From positions 3,410,001 to 3,474,000 of the forward strand of contig OZ243976.1 of NCBI GenBank assembly GCA_965214795.1: a stretch of 64,000 nucleotides of DNA. Reading direction: 5' to 3'. Below, piece by piece: positions 8,898-17,758 of the stretch. Below the pieces are notes generated by a model. The model worked only from the letters and a program-made list of their open reading frames with translations. It ran no database searches and was not told the DNA's origin. This DNA is from JAJDXW01 sp965214795 (GTDB lineage Bacteria; Pseudomonadota; Gammaproteobacteria; HK1). Every line of letters starts with the position of its first letter. Position 1 is the stretch's first letter. Both the position numbers and the translations under genes were made by a program.

Positions 8898-9863
8898 ATG
8901 CAGTTGAAACCCGATCGTCCCCGGCCTCCGACCTCGGACGAAGTGTCGTTCGACCTCGAAGAGGTGCTGGGCTCGGTAGTGGCCCTCCGGGCGCACATCC
9001 CGGAGGACGCGATGACCGCCTCCATTCTCGGGACGGAGCGGGCGGGGCACGGGGTCGCGATCAACGACTCCGGGCTCGTTCTCACCATCGGGTATCTCGT
9101 CACCGAGGCCGAGTCGGTGTGGCTCGTCGACAACACCAACACCACCGTGCCGGCCTACGTGGTCGCCTACGACCAGGAGACGGGGTTCGGGCTGGTGCAG
9201 GCCCTCCAGCGCCTTCCGGTGCCGGGCCTCCCCCTCGGGTCTTCCGAAACGCTGGCCCAGGGGGACTACGTGGTGTTCGCCGGGCAGGGGGGCGCTTCGC
9301 AGGCGGTGGCCGCGGAGGTCATCCTCAAGCGCGAGTTCGCGGGCTACTGGGAGTATCTCCTCGAAGAGGCGATCTTCACCGCGCCGGCCCATCCCAACTG
9401 GGGCGGGGCGGCGGTCATCGGACGGGACGGGACGCTGCGGGGCATCGGTTCCCTCCTCGTCCAGCACGTCCGGGGCGACGAGGAAGCGTTCAACGCGAAC
9501 ATGGTCGTGCCGGTGGACCTGCTGAAGCCGATCCTGCCCGAGCTTCTCGTCTACGGGCGCCAGAACAAGCCGGGCCGCCCGTGGCTCGGCATGATGACGA
9601 CGGAGTACGAGGGGCACCTCGTGGTAGCCGGGGTGACGAAGGACGGACCGGCCGAGAAGGCGGGGGTCGAGGCGGGCGACGTCGTCGTCGAAGTGAACGG
9701 CGAGAGCGTGTCCGGGCTCGCGACGATGTTCCGCCGCGTCTGGCGTCTCGGGGACGCCGGGGTGTCGGTGCCGCTCACCATCTACCGCAGCGATTCGACG
9801 CGGGAGATCGTGGTCGCGTCGGTGAACCGGGACCAGCGCCTCAAACGCCCCGCCCTGCACTGA
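8898..9863 (+). CDS. HtrA-like PDZ protein lacking the catalytic triad (pseudoprotease)
   Basis: A 321-residue protein with the layout of an S1C (DegP/HtrA) protease followed by one PDZ domain (WLGMMT to about residue 305, with VTKDGPAEKAGVEAGDVV). The three catalytic positions are altered: the His segment of HtrA is VLTIGYLVTEA with no histidine, the Asp segment is DQETGFGLVQ, and the Ser motif GNSGGP is replaced by PNWGGAAV. There is also no signal peptide at the N-terminus (MQLKPDRPRPPTSDEVSFDL). I infer a cytoplasmic, non-proteolytic binding or scaffold protein. ATG 8898 has AGGA upstream and a TATAAT promoter. It converges on rnt. Confidence 0.8.
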   Translation: MQLKPDRPRPPTSDEVSFDLEEVLGSVVALRAHIPEDAMTASILGTERAGHGVAINDSGLVLTIGYLVTEAESVWLVDNTNTTVPAYVVAYDQETGFGLVQALQRLPVPGLPLGSSETLAQGDYVVFAGQGGASQAVAAEVILKREFAGYWEYLLEEAIFTAPAHPNWGGAAVIGRDGTLRGIGSLLVQHVRGDEEAFNANMVVPVDLLKPILPELLVYGRQNKPGRPWLGMMTTEYEGHLVVAGVTKDGPAEKAGVEAGDVVVEVNGESVSGLATMFRRVWRLGDAGVSVPLTIYRSDSTREIVVASVNRDQRLKRPALH

Positions 9864-9944
9864 CCGCCGACACTGCGGCGCTGGCCCATGGGCCGTTCCC
9901 GCGCGCCCGGGAGGCGCTCCCCGCTCCCGGAAGACGCGCCCCGG

Positions 9945-10583
9945 TCAACCGGACGGCGGGGCGGGCCGCGGGCCGGCGAGGTCGTCCCAGCGGTTGACGA
10001 TGCGACAGAAGATCTCCGCCGTCATCTCCGCGTCGTAGATGGCCGAGTGCGCCTCGACCGCATCCCACCCGAGCCCCGCCGCCTCCGCCATCTTCGCGAG
10101 CACGGTCTGGCCGTAGGCGAGGCCCCCGAGAGTCGCGGTGTCGAATACCGTGAACGCGTGGAAGGGATTGCGCCGGTAGTTGGCGCGCCGCGCCGCCGCG
10201 TGCACGAAGGAGAGGTCGAAGGCCGGGTTGTGGCCGACCAGCACCGCACGGGTGCATCCGGTCTCCCGGAGCTGGTCCCGGATCGGATCGCAGACGTGCG
10301 TCAGCGCCTCGCGCTCCGGCTTCGCCGCACGCAAGGGGTGATCCGGGATGATGCGGTTGAACTCCAGCGCCTTGGGGTCGAGGTTGGCCCCCGTGAACGG
10401 CTCGACGTGGCAGGAGCGGGTCTCACGCCGGCGCCATCTCCCCGCCTCGTCCCGGTCGAGGAGCACCGCCGCGATCTCCAGCAAGGCATCGGTCTCCGGG
10501 TTGAAACCGCCGGTCTCGACATCCACCACCACCGGGAGGAAACCCCGGAACCGGCGGGAGATCGGGTGGGCTCGTTGCGGCAT
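9945..10583 (-). CDS. rnt: Ribonuclease T
   Basis: A 212-residue DEDDh 3'-5' exoribonuclease that trims tRNA and other stable RNA 3' ends; the E. coli protein is 215 residues. Exo I is VVDVETGGFNPETD, Exo II is VGHNPAFDLSF, and the HxxxxD pair is in AHSAIYDAEMTAE. The ISRRFRGFLPVVVDVETGG start matches RNase T. ATG 10583 has GGAGG five bases upstream, so the longer frame running into the upstream family A element is not used. It is divergent from aceE. Confidence 0.93.
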   Translation of the reverse strand: MPQRAHPISRRFRGFLPVVVDVETGGFNPETDALLEIAAVLLDRDEAGRWRRRETRSCHVEPFTGANLDPKALEFNRIIPDHPLRAAKPEREALTHVCDPIRDQLRETGCTRAVLVGHNPAFDLSFVHAAARRANYRRNPFHAFTVFDTATLGGLAYGQTVLAKMAEAAGLGWDAVEAHSAIYDAEMTAEIFCRIVNRWDDLAGPRPAPPSG

Positions 10584-10607
10584 TTCTCCCTCCGGGGCGC
10601 CAGGGTT

Positions 10608-10770
10608 CGTTTCTTGTCCGGCGACGGGTGAACCGGGCCTGTTCGGCAGGCCGTTCGGACGCGCATTTCGTCGTCCGCGTGTCGGTTCGGGCGTCATGAA
10701 GCGGCCCTCGATCGCGCGACCGGCCGATCCGCCCCCGCCCCCGGCACCCGGTCACGACAAAAAATGGCCC
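10608..10770 (-). mobile_element. Family A dispersed element, copy 2 (MITE-like)
   Basis: About 163 bp in the 331-base gap between the divergent rnt and aceE starts. Its ends are imperfect inverted repeats (CATTTTTTGTCGTGACCGGG against CGTTTCTTGTCCGGCGACGG). It begins 25 bases upstream of the rnt start codon, so it replaces or supplies the rnt leader and may separate the two promoters. It is the copy most similar to copy 1. Confidence 0.72.
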
Positions 10771-10773
10771 TGT

Positions 10774-10806
10774 CCGGGGTGCGGCCGGGGTGCGGCCGGG
10801 GTGCGG
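10774..10806 (+). repeat. Three 11-bp tandem repeats upstream of aceE
   Basis: CCGGGGTGCGG occurs three times head to tail, immediately after the family A element and about 110 bases before the aceE start. The 11-bp period is about one helical turn and is the same unit length as the array at 39121. Either a binding-site array or slippage product. Confidence 0.75.
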
Positions 10807-10914
10807 CCGCGCCCCGGCTTCGGGCCGGGCGGCGCTTACCATACCCCCTCGATGTTGATAGAGTCCGCCGGGGACCCTGGGCCGGCCATCCGCCGGCGGG
10901 AAACGGGAGCGCGC

Positions 10915-13602
10915 ATGGTCGCACGGATTCAGCCCCAGACCGGTCACGACGTCGATCCGGCGGAGACCGAGGAGTGGCTGGAGTCGCTCGAAGCGGTGCT
11001 GGAACGCGACGGGATCCCGCGCGCCCACTTCCTCCTCGAGAACCTCATCGCGGAGGCGCGCCGCGCCGGGGCCAACCTCCCCTACTCGGCCAACACCGCT
11101 TATCTCAACACCATTCCGGAGGCGAGCGAGCGCCACACCCCGGGGGAACCCTCGATCGAGTGGCGGATCCGATCGCTCGTGCGGTGGAACGCGATGGCGA
11201 TGGTGGTCCAGGCGAACCGGGAGAGCCCCGAACTCGGCGGCCACATCGCGAGCTTCGCCTCCGCCGCCACCCTCTACGAGGTCGGGTTCAACCACTTCTG
11301 GCATGCGCCGACCGCCGAGCACGGCGGCGACCTCGTCTACGTCCAGGGCCACTCGGCGCCCGGGATCTACGCGCGCGCGTTCCTGGAAGGAAGGCTCCAG
11401 GAAGAAGACCTCCACCGCTTCCGCCAGGAGGCGGACGGCAAGGGACTCTCCTCCTATCCCCACCCGTGGCTCATGCCCTGGTTCTGGCAGTTCCCCACCG
11501 TGTCGATGGGCCTCGGTCCCATCCAGGCCATCTACCACGCCCGCTTCATGCGCTATCTCGACAACCGCGGGTTGCTCGGCACGGAGGGGCGGAAGGTGTG
11601 GTGCTTCGTCGGCGACGGGGAGATGGACGAGCCCGAGTCGCTCGGCGCGATCACCCTCGCCGCCCGCGAGCAGCTCGACAACCTCGTGTTCGTCGTCAAC
11701 TGCAACCTGCAGCGCCTGGACGGCCCGGTGCGCGGCAACGGCAAGATCATCCAGGAGCTCGAGGCGGCGTTCCGGGGGGCGGGCTGGAACGTCATCAAGG
11801 TGATCTGGGGCTCGTACTGGGACGCCCTCCTCATGCGCGACACCAAGGGCCTGCTCCGCCGGCGCATGGAGGAGGCGGTCGACGGGGAGTACCAGAACTT
11901 CAAGGCCAAGGGCGGCGGCTATACCCGCGAGCACTTCTTCGGAAAGTATCCCGAACTCAAGCGGATGGTCGCCAACATGAGCGACGACGACATCTGGCGC
12001 CTCAACCGGGGCGGCCACGACCCCCACAAGGTCTACGCCGCCTACGCCCAGGCGGTCGCCCATCGCGGCCAGCCCACCGTCATCCTCGCGAAGACGGTGA
12101 AGGGCTACGGAATGGGCCACGCCGGCGAAGGGCAGAACGTCACCCATCAGCAGAAGAAGATGGGGGAGGACGCGCTCCGGGCGTTCCGGGACCGGTTCCG
12201 GATCCCCCTCACCGACGATCAGATTGCCGACGCCCCGTTCTACCGCCCCCCGCCCGACAGCCCGGAGATCCGGTACCTGAAGGAGCGGCGCCGGGCCCTC
12301 GGGGGCTTTCTCCCCGCGCGGGCGGACCGCGCCGCGCCGCTCGAGGCGCCCGGCATCGACCTTTTCGCGAGCCAGATCGAGGGGAGCCGAGGCCGGGAGA
12401 TCTCGACCACGATGGCCTTCGTGCGGTTGCTGACCGCCCTCCTCCGCGACAAGACGGTGGGGCCCCGCGTCGTACCCATCGTTCCCGACGAGGCGCGCAC
12501 GTTCGGAATGGAGGGGCTGTTCCGGCAGCTCGGCATCTACTCGTCCAAGGGGCAGCTCTACGAGCCCCAGGACGCCGATCAGCTCATGTACTACCGGGAA
12601 GACGTCAGGGGGCAGATCCTGGAGGAAGGGATCAGCGAGGCCGGCGCGTTCTCCTCGTGGATCGCGGCCGCCACCTCCTATGCCAACCACGGCCTGACCA
12701 TGGTCCCGTTCTACATCTTCTACTCGATGTTCGGGTTCCAGCGGGTCGGCGACCTCGCGTGGGCGGCGGGCGACCTGCAGGCGCGGGGATTCCTCCTCGG
12801 CGCGACGGCGGGCCGGACGACGCTCGGGGGCGAGGGCCTGCAGCACTGCGACGGGCACAGCCACCTCCTCGCCGCGAACATCCCGAACTGCGTGGCCTAC
12901 GATCCGACCTTCGCCTACGAGCTCGCGGTGATCCTGCACGCGGGCCTGAAGCGCATGATGGAGGGGAAGGAAAACGTCTTCTACTACATCACGGTCATGA
13001 ACGAGAACTACGCCCACCCCGCCCTGCCGGAGGGGAGCGAGGAAGGGATCCTCAAGGGTCTCTACCGCCTTCCGTCCGCCTCTCCGGGCGGACGCCGCGA
13101 ACGCGCCGGTCGGGTACGCCTTCTCGGCTCGGGGGCGATCCTGCGCGAGGCGATCGCGGCCGCCGACCTGCTGGACGAGGACTACGGGGTCGAGAGCGAG
13201 GTATTCGGCGCGACGAGCTTCACGGAGCTTCGCCGCGACGGCCTTGACGCGGCGCGCTGGAACCTGCTGCATCCGGACCAGCCTCCCCGAACGAATCACG
13301 TCGAGCGGTGTCTCGGCGGCGACGATTCCCCGGTGGTGGCCGCGACGGACTACGTCAAGCTCAACGCGGACCAGATCCGGGAGTTCGTTCCCGCCCGCTA
13401 CGTGACGCTCGGGACGGACGGGTTCGGGCGGAGCGACGTTCGGGCGGCGCTGCGGCGCTACTTCGAGGTGGACCGTCACTTCATCGCGGTCGCCGCCCTC
13501 AAGGCCCTGGCCGACGAGGGGCGACTCTCCACCGAGATGGTCCTCGACGCCATCCGGCGCTACGGCGTCGATCCCGATCGGCCGCCCCCGGCGGCCCGGT
13601 AG
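10915..13602 (+). CDS. aceE: Pyruvate dehydrogenase E1 component, homodimeric type
   Basis: An 895-residue E1p that decarboxylates pyruvate and reductively acetylates the lipoyl group of E2. It is the single-chain gammaproteobacterial type (887 residues in E. coli). The ThDP motif runs from CFVGDGEMDEPES to VNCNLQRLDGPVRGNGK. Other family landmarks are YVQGHSAPGIYARAFLEGR, GHAGEGQNVTHQQKKM and GGEGLQHCDGHSH. ATG 10915 has GGGAGC upstream. First gene of the aceE-aceF-lpdA operon; no pdhR gene is nearby. Confidence 0.97.
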   Translation: MVARIQPQTGHDVDPAETEEWLESLEAVLERDGIPRAHFLLENLIAEARRAGANLPYSANTAYLNTIPEASERHTPGEPSIEWRIRSLVRWNAMAMVVQANRESPELGGHIASFASAATLYEVGFNHFWHAPTAEHGGDLVYVQGHSAPGIYARAFLEGRLQEEDLHRFRQEADGKGLSSYPHPWLMPWFWQFPTVSMGLGPIQAIYHARFMRYLDNRGLLGTEGRKVWCFVGDGEMDEPESLGAITLAAREQLDNLVFVVNCNLQRLDGPVRGNGKIIQELEAAFRGAGWNVIKVIWGSYWDALLMRDTKGLLRRRMEEAVDGEYQNFKAKGGGYTREHFFGKYPELKRMVANMSDDDIWRLNRGGHDPHKVYAAYAQAVAHRGQPTVILAKTVKGYGMGHAGEGQNVTHQQKKMGEDALRAFRDRFRIPLTDDQIADAPFYRPPPDSPEIRYLKERRRALGGFLPARADRAAPLEAPGIDLFASQIEGSRGREISTTMAFVRLLTALLRDKTVGPRVVPIVPDEARTFGMEGLFRQLGIYSSKGQLYEPQDADQLMYYREDVRGQILEEGISEAGAFSSWIAAATSYANHGLTMVPFYIFYSMFGFQRVGDLAWAAGDLQARGFLLGATAGRTTLGGEGLQHCDGHSHLLAANIPNCVAYDPTFAYELAVILHAGLKRMMEGKENVFYYITVMNENYAHPALPEGSEEGILKGLYRLPSASPGGRRERAGRVRLLGSGAILREAIAAADLLDEDYGVESEVFGATSFTELRRDGLDAARWNLLHPDQPPRTNHVERCLGGDDSPVVAATDYVKLNADQIREFVPARYVTLGTDGFGRSDVRAALRRYFEVDRHFIAVAALKALADEGRLSTEMVLDAIRRYGVDPDRPPPAAR

Positions 13603-13654
13603 CCCCCGGCAACCCCAGGGTAGCCAAGGTCGTTCCCGAGGAACCGGGAGGAAC

Positions 13655-15157
13655 ATGGCGAGACGGATCGACGTCGAGGTGCCGGACATCGGGGAGTTCT
13701 CCGGAGTCCCGGTGATCGAGCTTCTGGTCGCCCCCGGCGATCGCGTGGAGTTCGACGATTCCCTCCTCACCCTGGAGAGCGACAAGGCGACGATGGACAT
13801 CCCCGCGCCGGCCGCGGGGGTGGTCGTGGAGTTCCGGGTCGGGCTGGGGGACGAGGTCTCCGAGGGAGACGTCCTGCTTGTGCTCGAGTCGGCGGATGCG
13901 GGCGGAGAGAAGCCGGAGGACACGTCCTTTGACGCGCCGGCTTCCGGGGTCTCGCCGGCCGCGCCGGCCGCCGGGGCCGAGGACGCGCCGTCGGATGGGG
14001 CTTCCGCCTCCAGGGCCGGCGCCCCCTCCCCGGCGGAGGCGACCGCGGGCCCGGATGCGGCGGCCGGTGCACCCGCGGCCGCCCTCTCCCCGCTCCCGAC
14101 CGAGTCCGGCGCTTCCGGGGGGGCGGGGTGGGAAGCCGGCGACCCGCGGGCGCCCGGGAACCTTCAGCGCCCGCCGCCGACCGCGAAGCTTCCGAGCTTC
14201 CCCGGCCGGCGCACCGCAGCGTACCACGCTACCCCGTCGGTGCGCCGTTTCGCGCGGGAGCTCGGGGCGGACCTCTCGGAGGTCACCGGCACCGGGCGCA
14301 AGGGCCGGATCCTTGCGCAGGACGTGCGGCGCCACGTCAAGGAGCGCCTGGCCGGGCCGGCCCCCGCCGCCGCGGCCGCACCGGCAGGCGGCGCACCGGC
14401 AGGCGGCGCTCCGGCCGCGGCGGGGCTGCCGCCCCTCCCGGCCATCGACTTCTCGCGGTTCGGCGAGACCGAGGAGTTGCCGCTCTCGCGGATCAAGCGC
14501 CGCACCGCCGCGAACCTCGGCCGGGCGTGGCTCACGGTACCGCTCGTGACCCATTTCGACGAGACGGACGTGACCGACCTCGAGGCGTTCCGGCGCTCGC
14601 TCCGTGAAGCCCCGGAAGCGCGCGGGGCCCGCATCACCCTGCTCGCCTTCGCGATGAAGGCGCTCGTCGCCACCCTGAAGGAGTTTCCGACGTTCAACGC
14701 CTCCCTCGCCCCGGGCGGAGAGAGCCTCGTGCTCAAGCGCTACTACCACCTCGGAATCGCGGTCGATACTCCCGAGGGGCTCGTGGTCCCGGTGGTGCGG
14801 GACGTGGACCGCAAGCGGGTGACGGAGCTCTCCTTCGAGCTCGCCGAGATGAGCGAGCGGGCGCGGGAGCGCAAGCTTCGGCCGGACGACGTGCGGGGCT
14901 CGTGCATGACCATATCGAGCCTCGGCGGGATCGGAGGGACCGGATTCACCCCCATCGTCAACCCGCCGGAGGTGGCCATCCTCGGCCTTGCCCGGACCCG
15001 GGTGGCGCCGATATGGAACGGGCGGGAGTTCGCGCCCCGGACCATCCTCCCGCTCTCGCTCTCCTACGACCATCGGGTCGTCGACGGGGCGGAAGCGGCC
15101 CGGTTCTGCCGCCACCTGTGCCTGCTGCTCGCCGACGTGAGGCGCCTGCTGCTATGA
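13655..15157 (+). CDS. aceF: Pyruvate dehydrogenase E2, dihydrolipoyl acetyltransferase
   Basis: A 500-residue E2p core enzyme. It has one N-terminal lipoyl domain with the lipoylated lysine in LESDKATMDIP, where the E. coli enzyme has three. A long Ala/Pro/Gly linker follows (about residues 85-185), then the E1/E3-binding domain (ATPSVRRFARELGADLSEV), a second Ala/Gly linker, and the catalytic domain ending with SYDHRVVDGAEAARF, which carries the HxxxD motif. It lies 52 bases after aceE. Reduced lipoyl number is common outside enterics and is probably compensated by the lipoyl domain on lpdA. Confidence 0.96.
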   Translation: MARRIDVEVPDIGEFSGVPVIELLVAPGDRVEFDDSLLTLESDKATMDIPAPAAGVVVEFRVGLGDEVSEGDVLLVLESADAGGEKPEDTSFDAPASGVSPAAPAAGAEDAPSDGASASRAGAPSPAEATAGPDAAAGAPAAALSPLPTESGASGGAGWEAGDPRAPGNLQRPPPTAKLPSFPGRRTAAYHATPSVRRFARELGADLSEVTGTGRKGRILAQDVRRHVKERLAGPAPAAAAAPAGGAPAGGAPAAAGLPPLPAIDFSRFGETEELPLSRIKRRTAANLGRAWLTVPLVTHFDETDVTDLEAFRRSLREAPEARGARITLLAFAMKALVATLKEFPTFNASLAPGGESLVLKRYYHLGIAVDTPEGLVVPVVRDVDRKRVTELSFELAEMSERARERKLRPDDVRGSCMTISSLGGIGGTGFTPIVNPPEVAILGLARTRVAPIWNGREFAPRTILPLSLSYDHRVVDGAEAARFCRHLCLLLADVRRLLL

Positions 15158-15241
15158 GAAAGACCGCTGCTCGGGGGAGGTCCGCCGGTCGCCGCCGCGC
15201 GACGCCGGCGGTGGCGGTGGCGACGAAGAGAGGATAGCGCT

Positions 15242-17119
15242 GTGGAGCCCACCAGGGTCGTCGTCCCGGACCTCGGCGAGACATCCGAAGTGGAAGTCGT
15301 GGAGATCCTCGTCTCTCCGGGAGACCGGGTCGGGCTCGACGATCCCGTGATCGTCCTGGAGAGCGACAAGGCCAGCATGGACCTTCCGTCCCCGGCGGAA
15401 GGCGTGGTCACCTCCGTCGAGGTCTCGACAGGGGACCGGGTCGCAGCGGGGACCGTACTCGTGGGGATCGATACGGGGGCCGGGGTCGGGGGCGAGGTCT
15501 CCGGTGGTGCGGGAGACGCTCCGGCCGCCGGCGATCCGGAGGCGCCGCCGGGTGGGCCGGCCGGCGATGCCCCCACGGCGCTCGCCGGCGTCCGGCGGGA
15601 AGAACCGGGTCCGCCCGCCCCGCCTCCCGCCGCGACCCCACTGCCGTTCGCTGCGGAGCCGGGGCCCGCCCCCGATCCTCGAATCGAGGCTGGCGACGAC
15701 GGCGACGCCGTCCCGGACGACGTCGACCTCCGTGCGGAGGTGGTGGTCCTCGGGGCGGGGCCGGGCGGCTACACCGCCGCCTTCCGGGCCGCCGACCTCG
15801 GCCGGCGCACGGTGCTCGTCGAGCGTTACCCGACTTTGGGCGGGGTCTGCCTCAACGTCGGCTGCATTCCCTCCAAGGCGTTGCTCGGCACCGCGGAGAC
15901 GATCGCCGCGGCAGCCGAGCTCGGAGCGCGCGGGGTCGATTTCGGGGCGCCCGACATCGACACGGCGAAGCTCGACGAGTGGAAGAACGCGGTGGTCAGG
16001 CGCCTCACCGATGGACTCGCGGGACTCGCGAAGCGCCGCCGGGTGGAGGTGGTGCAGGGAGCCGGCCGGTTCGCGGGACCGCGCGTCCTCGCGGTGGAGA
16101 CGCCCGAGGGCAGCACTCGCCGGATCGGATTCGAGCACGCGATCATCGCGGCCGGATCGGCGCCGGTGCGGCTGCCGGGCTTTCCCTGGGGGGATCCCCG
16201 GATCGTCGATTCGACGGGCGCCCTCGATATCACCGAGGTGCCCCGGCGCCTCCTCGTGGTGGGGGGCGGCATCATCGGTCTCGAGATGGCTTCCGTCTAC
16301 CACGCCCTCGGCTCCCAGGTCACGGTGGTGGAGCTTCTCGACGAGCTCCTCGCCGGCTGCGACCGTGACCTCGTTCGCCCCCTGGAGAAGCGGATCTCGT
16401 CGCGCTACCACGCGATCCGCCTCGGCACCCGGATCACCTCCGTCGAGCCGCAGCGGCGCGGGATCAAGGTGTGGTACGGCGACGAATCGCGGATCTACGA
16501 CCGGGTGCTGGTCGCGGTGGGCCGGCGGCCCTGCGAGGTCGATGCGGGGGCGGCCGGGGTCGCGGTCGGCGAGCGGGGGTTCATCCCCGTCGACGAAACC
16601 ATGCGCACGAACGTGCCGCACATCTTCGCCGTCGGGGACATCACCGGCCCCCCGCTCCTCGCCCACCGGGCAACCCACCAGGGCAAGGTCGCGGCGGAGG
16701 CCGCGGCGGGCCGCAAGACGGCGTTCGATGCGTCCGTGATCCCCTCCGTCGCATACACCGATCCGGAGATCGCGTGGGTGGGGGTGACGGAGGCGGAAGC
16801 GAAGGCCGAGGGTCGGGCGATCGAGAAGGCCGCCTTTCCGTGGGCCGCGAGCGGCCGGGCGCTCGGCACGGGGCGCGGCGAGGGTCTCACGAAGCTCATC
16901 TTCGACGGCGAGACCCGACGCCTCGTCGGAGCCGGGATCGTCGGCCCGCACGCGGGCGAGCTCATCTCCGAGGCGGTGCTCGCGATCGAGATGGGGGCGG
17001 ACCCGGAAGACATCGCCCTCAGCATCCACCCCCACCCCACCCTCTCCGAGACCGTCAACTTCGCGGCGGAGATGGTCGCCGGCACCATCACCGACCTCTA
17101 CGTCCCGCGCCGCAGGTGA
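15242..17119 (+). CDS. lpdA: Dihydrolipoamide dehydrogenase with N-terminal lipoyl domain
   Basis: A 625-residue E3 with an extra lipoyl domain. Residues 1-80 are a lipoyl domain with the target lysine in LESDKASMDLPSP; a Pro/Gly/Ala linker runs to about residue 158. The flavoprotein part has the FAD motif VVLGAGPGGYTAAFRAADLG, the redox-active CysxxxxCys in GGVCLNVGCIPSK, the NAD motif VVGGGIIGLEMASVY and the active-site HPHPTLSE. It oxidises dihydrolipoyl groups in the pyruvate complex. GTG 15242 has AGGA seven bases upstream. A separate lipoyl-E3 fusion is known in some proteobacteria. Confidence 0.95.
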   Translation: MEPTRVVVPDLGETSEVEVVEILVSPGDRVGLDDPVIVLESDKASMDLPSPAEGVVTSVEVSTGDRVAAGTVLVGIDTGAGVGGEVSGGAGDAPAAGDPEAPPGGPAGDAPTALAGVRREEPGPPAPPPAATPLPFAAEPGPAPDPRIEAGDDGDAVPDDVDLRAEVVVLGAGPGGYTAAFRAADLGRRTVLVERYPTLGGVCLNVGCIPSKALLGTAETIAAAAELGARGVDFGAPDIDTAKLDEWKNAVVRRLTDGLAGLAKRRRVEVVQGAGRFAGPRVLAVETPEGSTRRIGFEHAIIAAGSAPVRLPGFPWGDPRIVDSTGALDITEVPRRLLVVGGGIIGLEMASVYHALGSQVTVVELLDELLAGCDRDLVRPLEKRISSRYHAIRLGTRITSVEPQRRGIKVWYGDESRIYDRVLVAVGRRPCEVDAGAAGVAVGERGFIPVDETMRTNVPHIFAVGDITGPPLLAHRATHQGKVAAEAAAGRKTAFDASVIPSVAYTDPEIAWVGVTEAEAKAEGRAIEKAAFPWAASGRALGTGRGEGLTKLIFDGETRRLVGAGIVGPHAGELISEAVLAIEMGADPEDIALSIHPHPTLSETVNFAAEMVAGTITDLYVPRRR

Positions 17120-17160
17120 CGCGGGTCGCGGCGCACCGCGGCGGGCCGGTATCGCCGCAC

Positions 17161-17450
17161 CGCCGGACCGTGGGCGATGACGGCGGGGGCGAACCCGCGT
17201 CCGCCGTTGCCGCCCTTCCCGCCCTCGGGGACTTTCCCGACACCGGCGCCCGCTTCGACGGCCCCGTGCCGTCCCTGCGCGGAGAGCGCTCGGACTACGT
17301 GCGGGCCGGACACCGCCCCGTGGTCCGCGTCCTCTTCCCCCGCGCCGCCAACGTCGGCGTGCGCGGCGCCGGCCATTGGCTCCTTCACGCCGATCACCCC
17401 ACCGAAGTCGCCGGCCTGCTCAACCGCTTCCTCGCTGCCCGACCTCGGAC
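17161..17450 (+). pseudogene. C-terminal remnant of an alpha/beta-hydrolase (YbfF-like)
   Basis: One frame of the gap after lpdA reads FDGPVPSLRGERSDYV, then VLFPRAANVGVRGAGHWLL and HADHPTEVAGLLNRFLAA. This is the typical end of an alpha/beta-hydrolase: the strand before the acid residue, then GAGHWxxxxxP with the catalytic histidine, then the final helix. The nucleophile elbow and oxyanion part are missing, and upstream sequence is the lpdA gene, so only about 95 codons remain. I infer a truncated gene. The rest of the lpdA-Uma2 gap is the family B element. Confidence 0.6.
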
Positions 17451-17539
17451 ACGAGGCAGGACCGTTCCGAAGTCGTGGGCAACGGACTGGAACTCGAAGC
17501 TCGGCCTTCTCCCCCGGGCATCCGGCCGTGAAGCCCTAC

Positions 17540-17752
17540 CCCGAAAAAATCACCGACTTTCGTCGCGAGGGGGCCAAGATGCCCCACGATCTCATGAGAA
17601 GAACGGGCCGCACGGACCGAAAGAGCGCGTGCGCGCTGCTGAAGGCGTAGTCGACACTGGCGCGTGCGCGCGGTCGAAGCGGCTTGAAGGAGTACGGCCC
17701 GCTACCGCGAGCGGATTGGTGGCCGCGGCAGGAAGTCGGTGATTTTCTCGGG
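17540..17752. mobile_element. Family B element, copy 1 (MITE with 20-bp inverted ends)
   Basis: 213 bp beginning CCCGAAAAAATCACCGACTT and ending AAGTCGGTGATTTTCTCGGG, so the terminal 20 bases are inverted repeats with one mismatch. The interior has blocks shared with copies at 45402-45621 (same orientation) and 47295-47513 (inverted): CGTCGCGAGGGGGCCA, the ACGGGCCGCACGGACCGA segment, and GGAGTACGGCCCGC. No coding capacity. It ends six bases beyond the Uma2 stop codon. Confidence 0.85.
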
Positions 17753-17758
17753 CTGGTG

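Noticed and set aside
10584..10697. N-terminal extension of RNase T
   Set aside because: The extra residues come from the family A element; the ATG at 10583 has a strong ribosome site and matches the family start.
10423..13923. Long open frame antisense to aceE
   Set aside because: Same cause; aceE on the plus strand accounts for the region fully.
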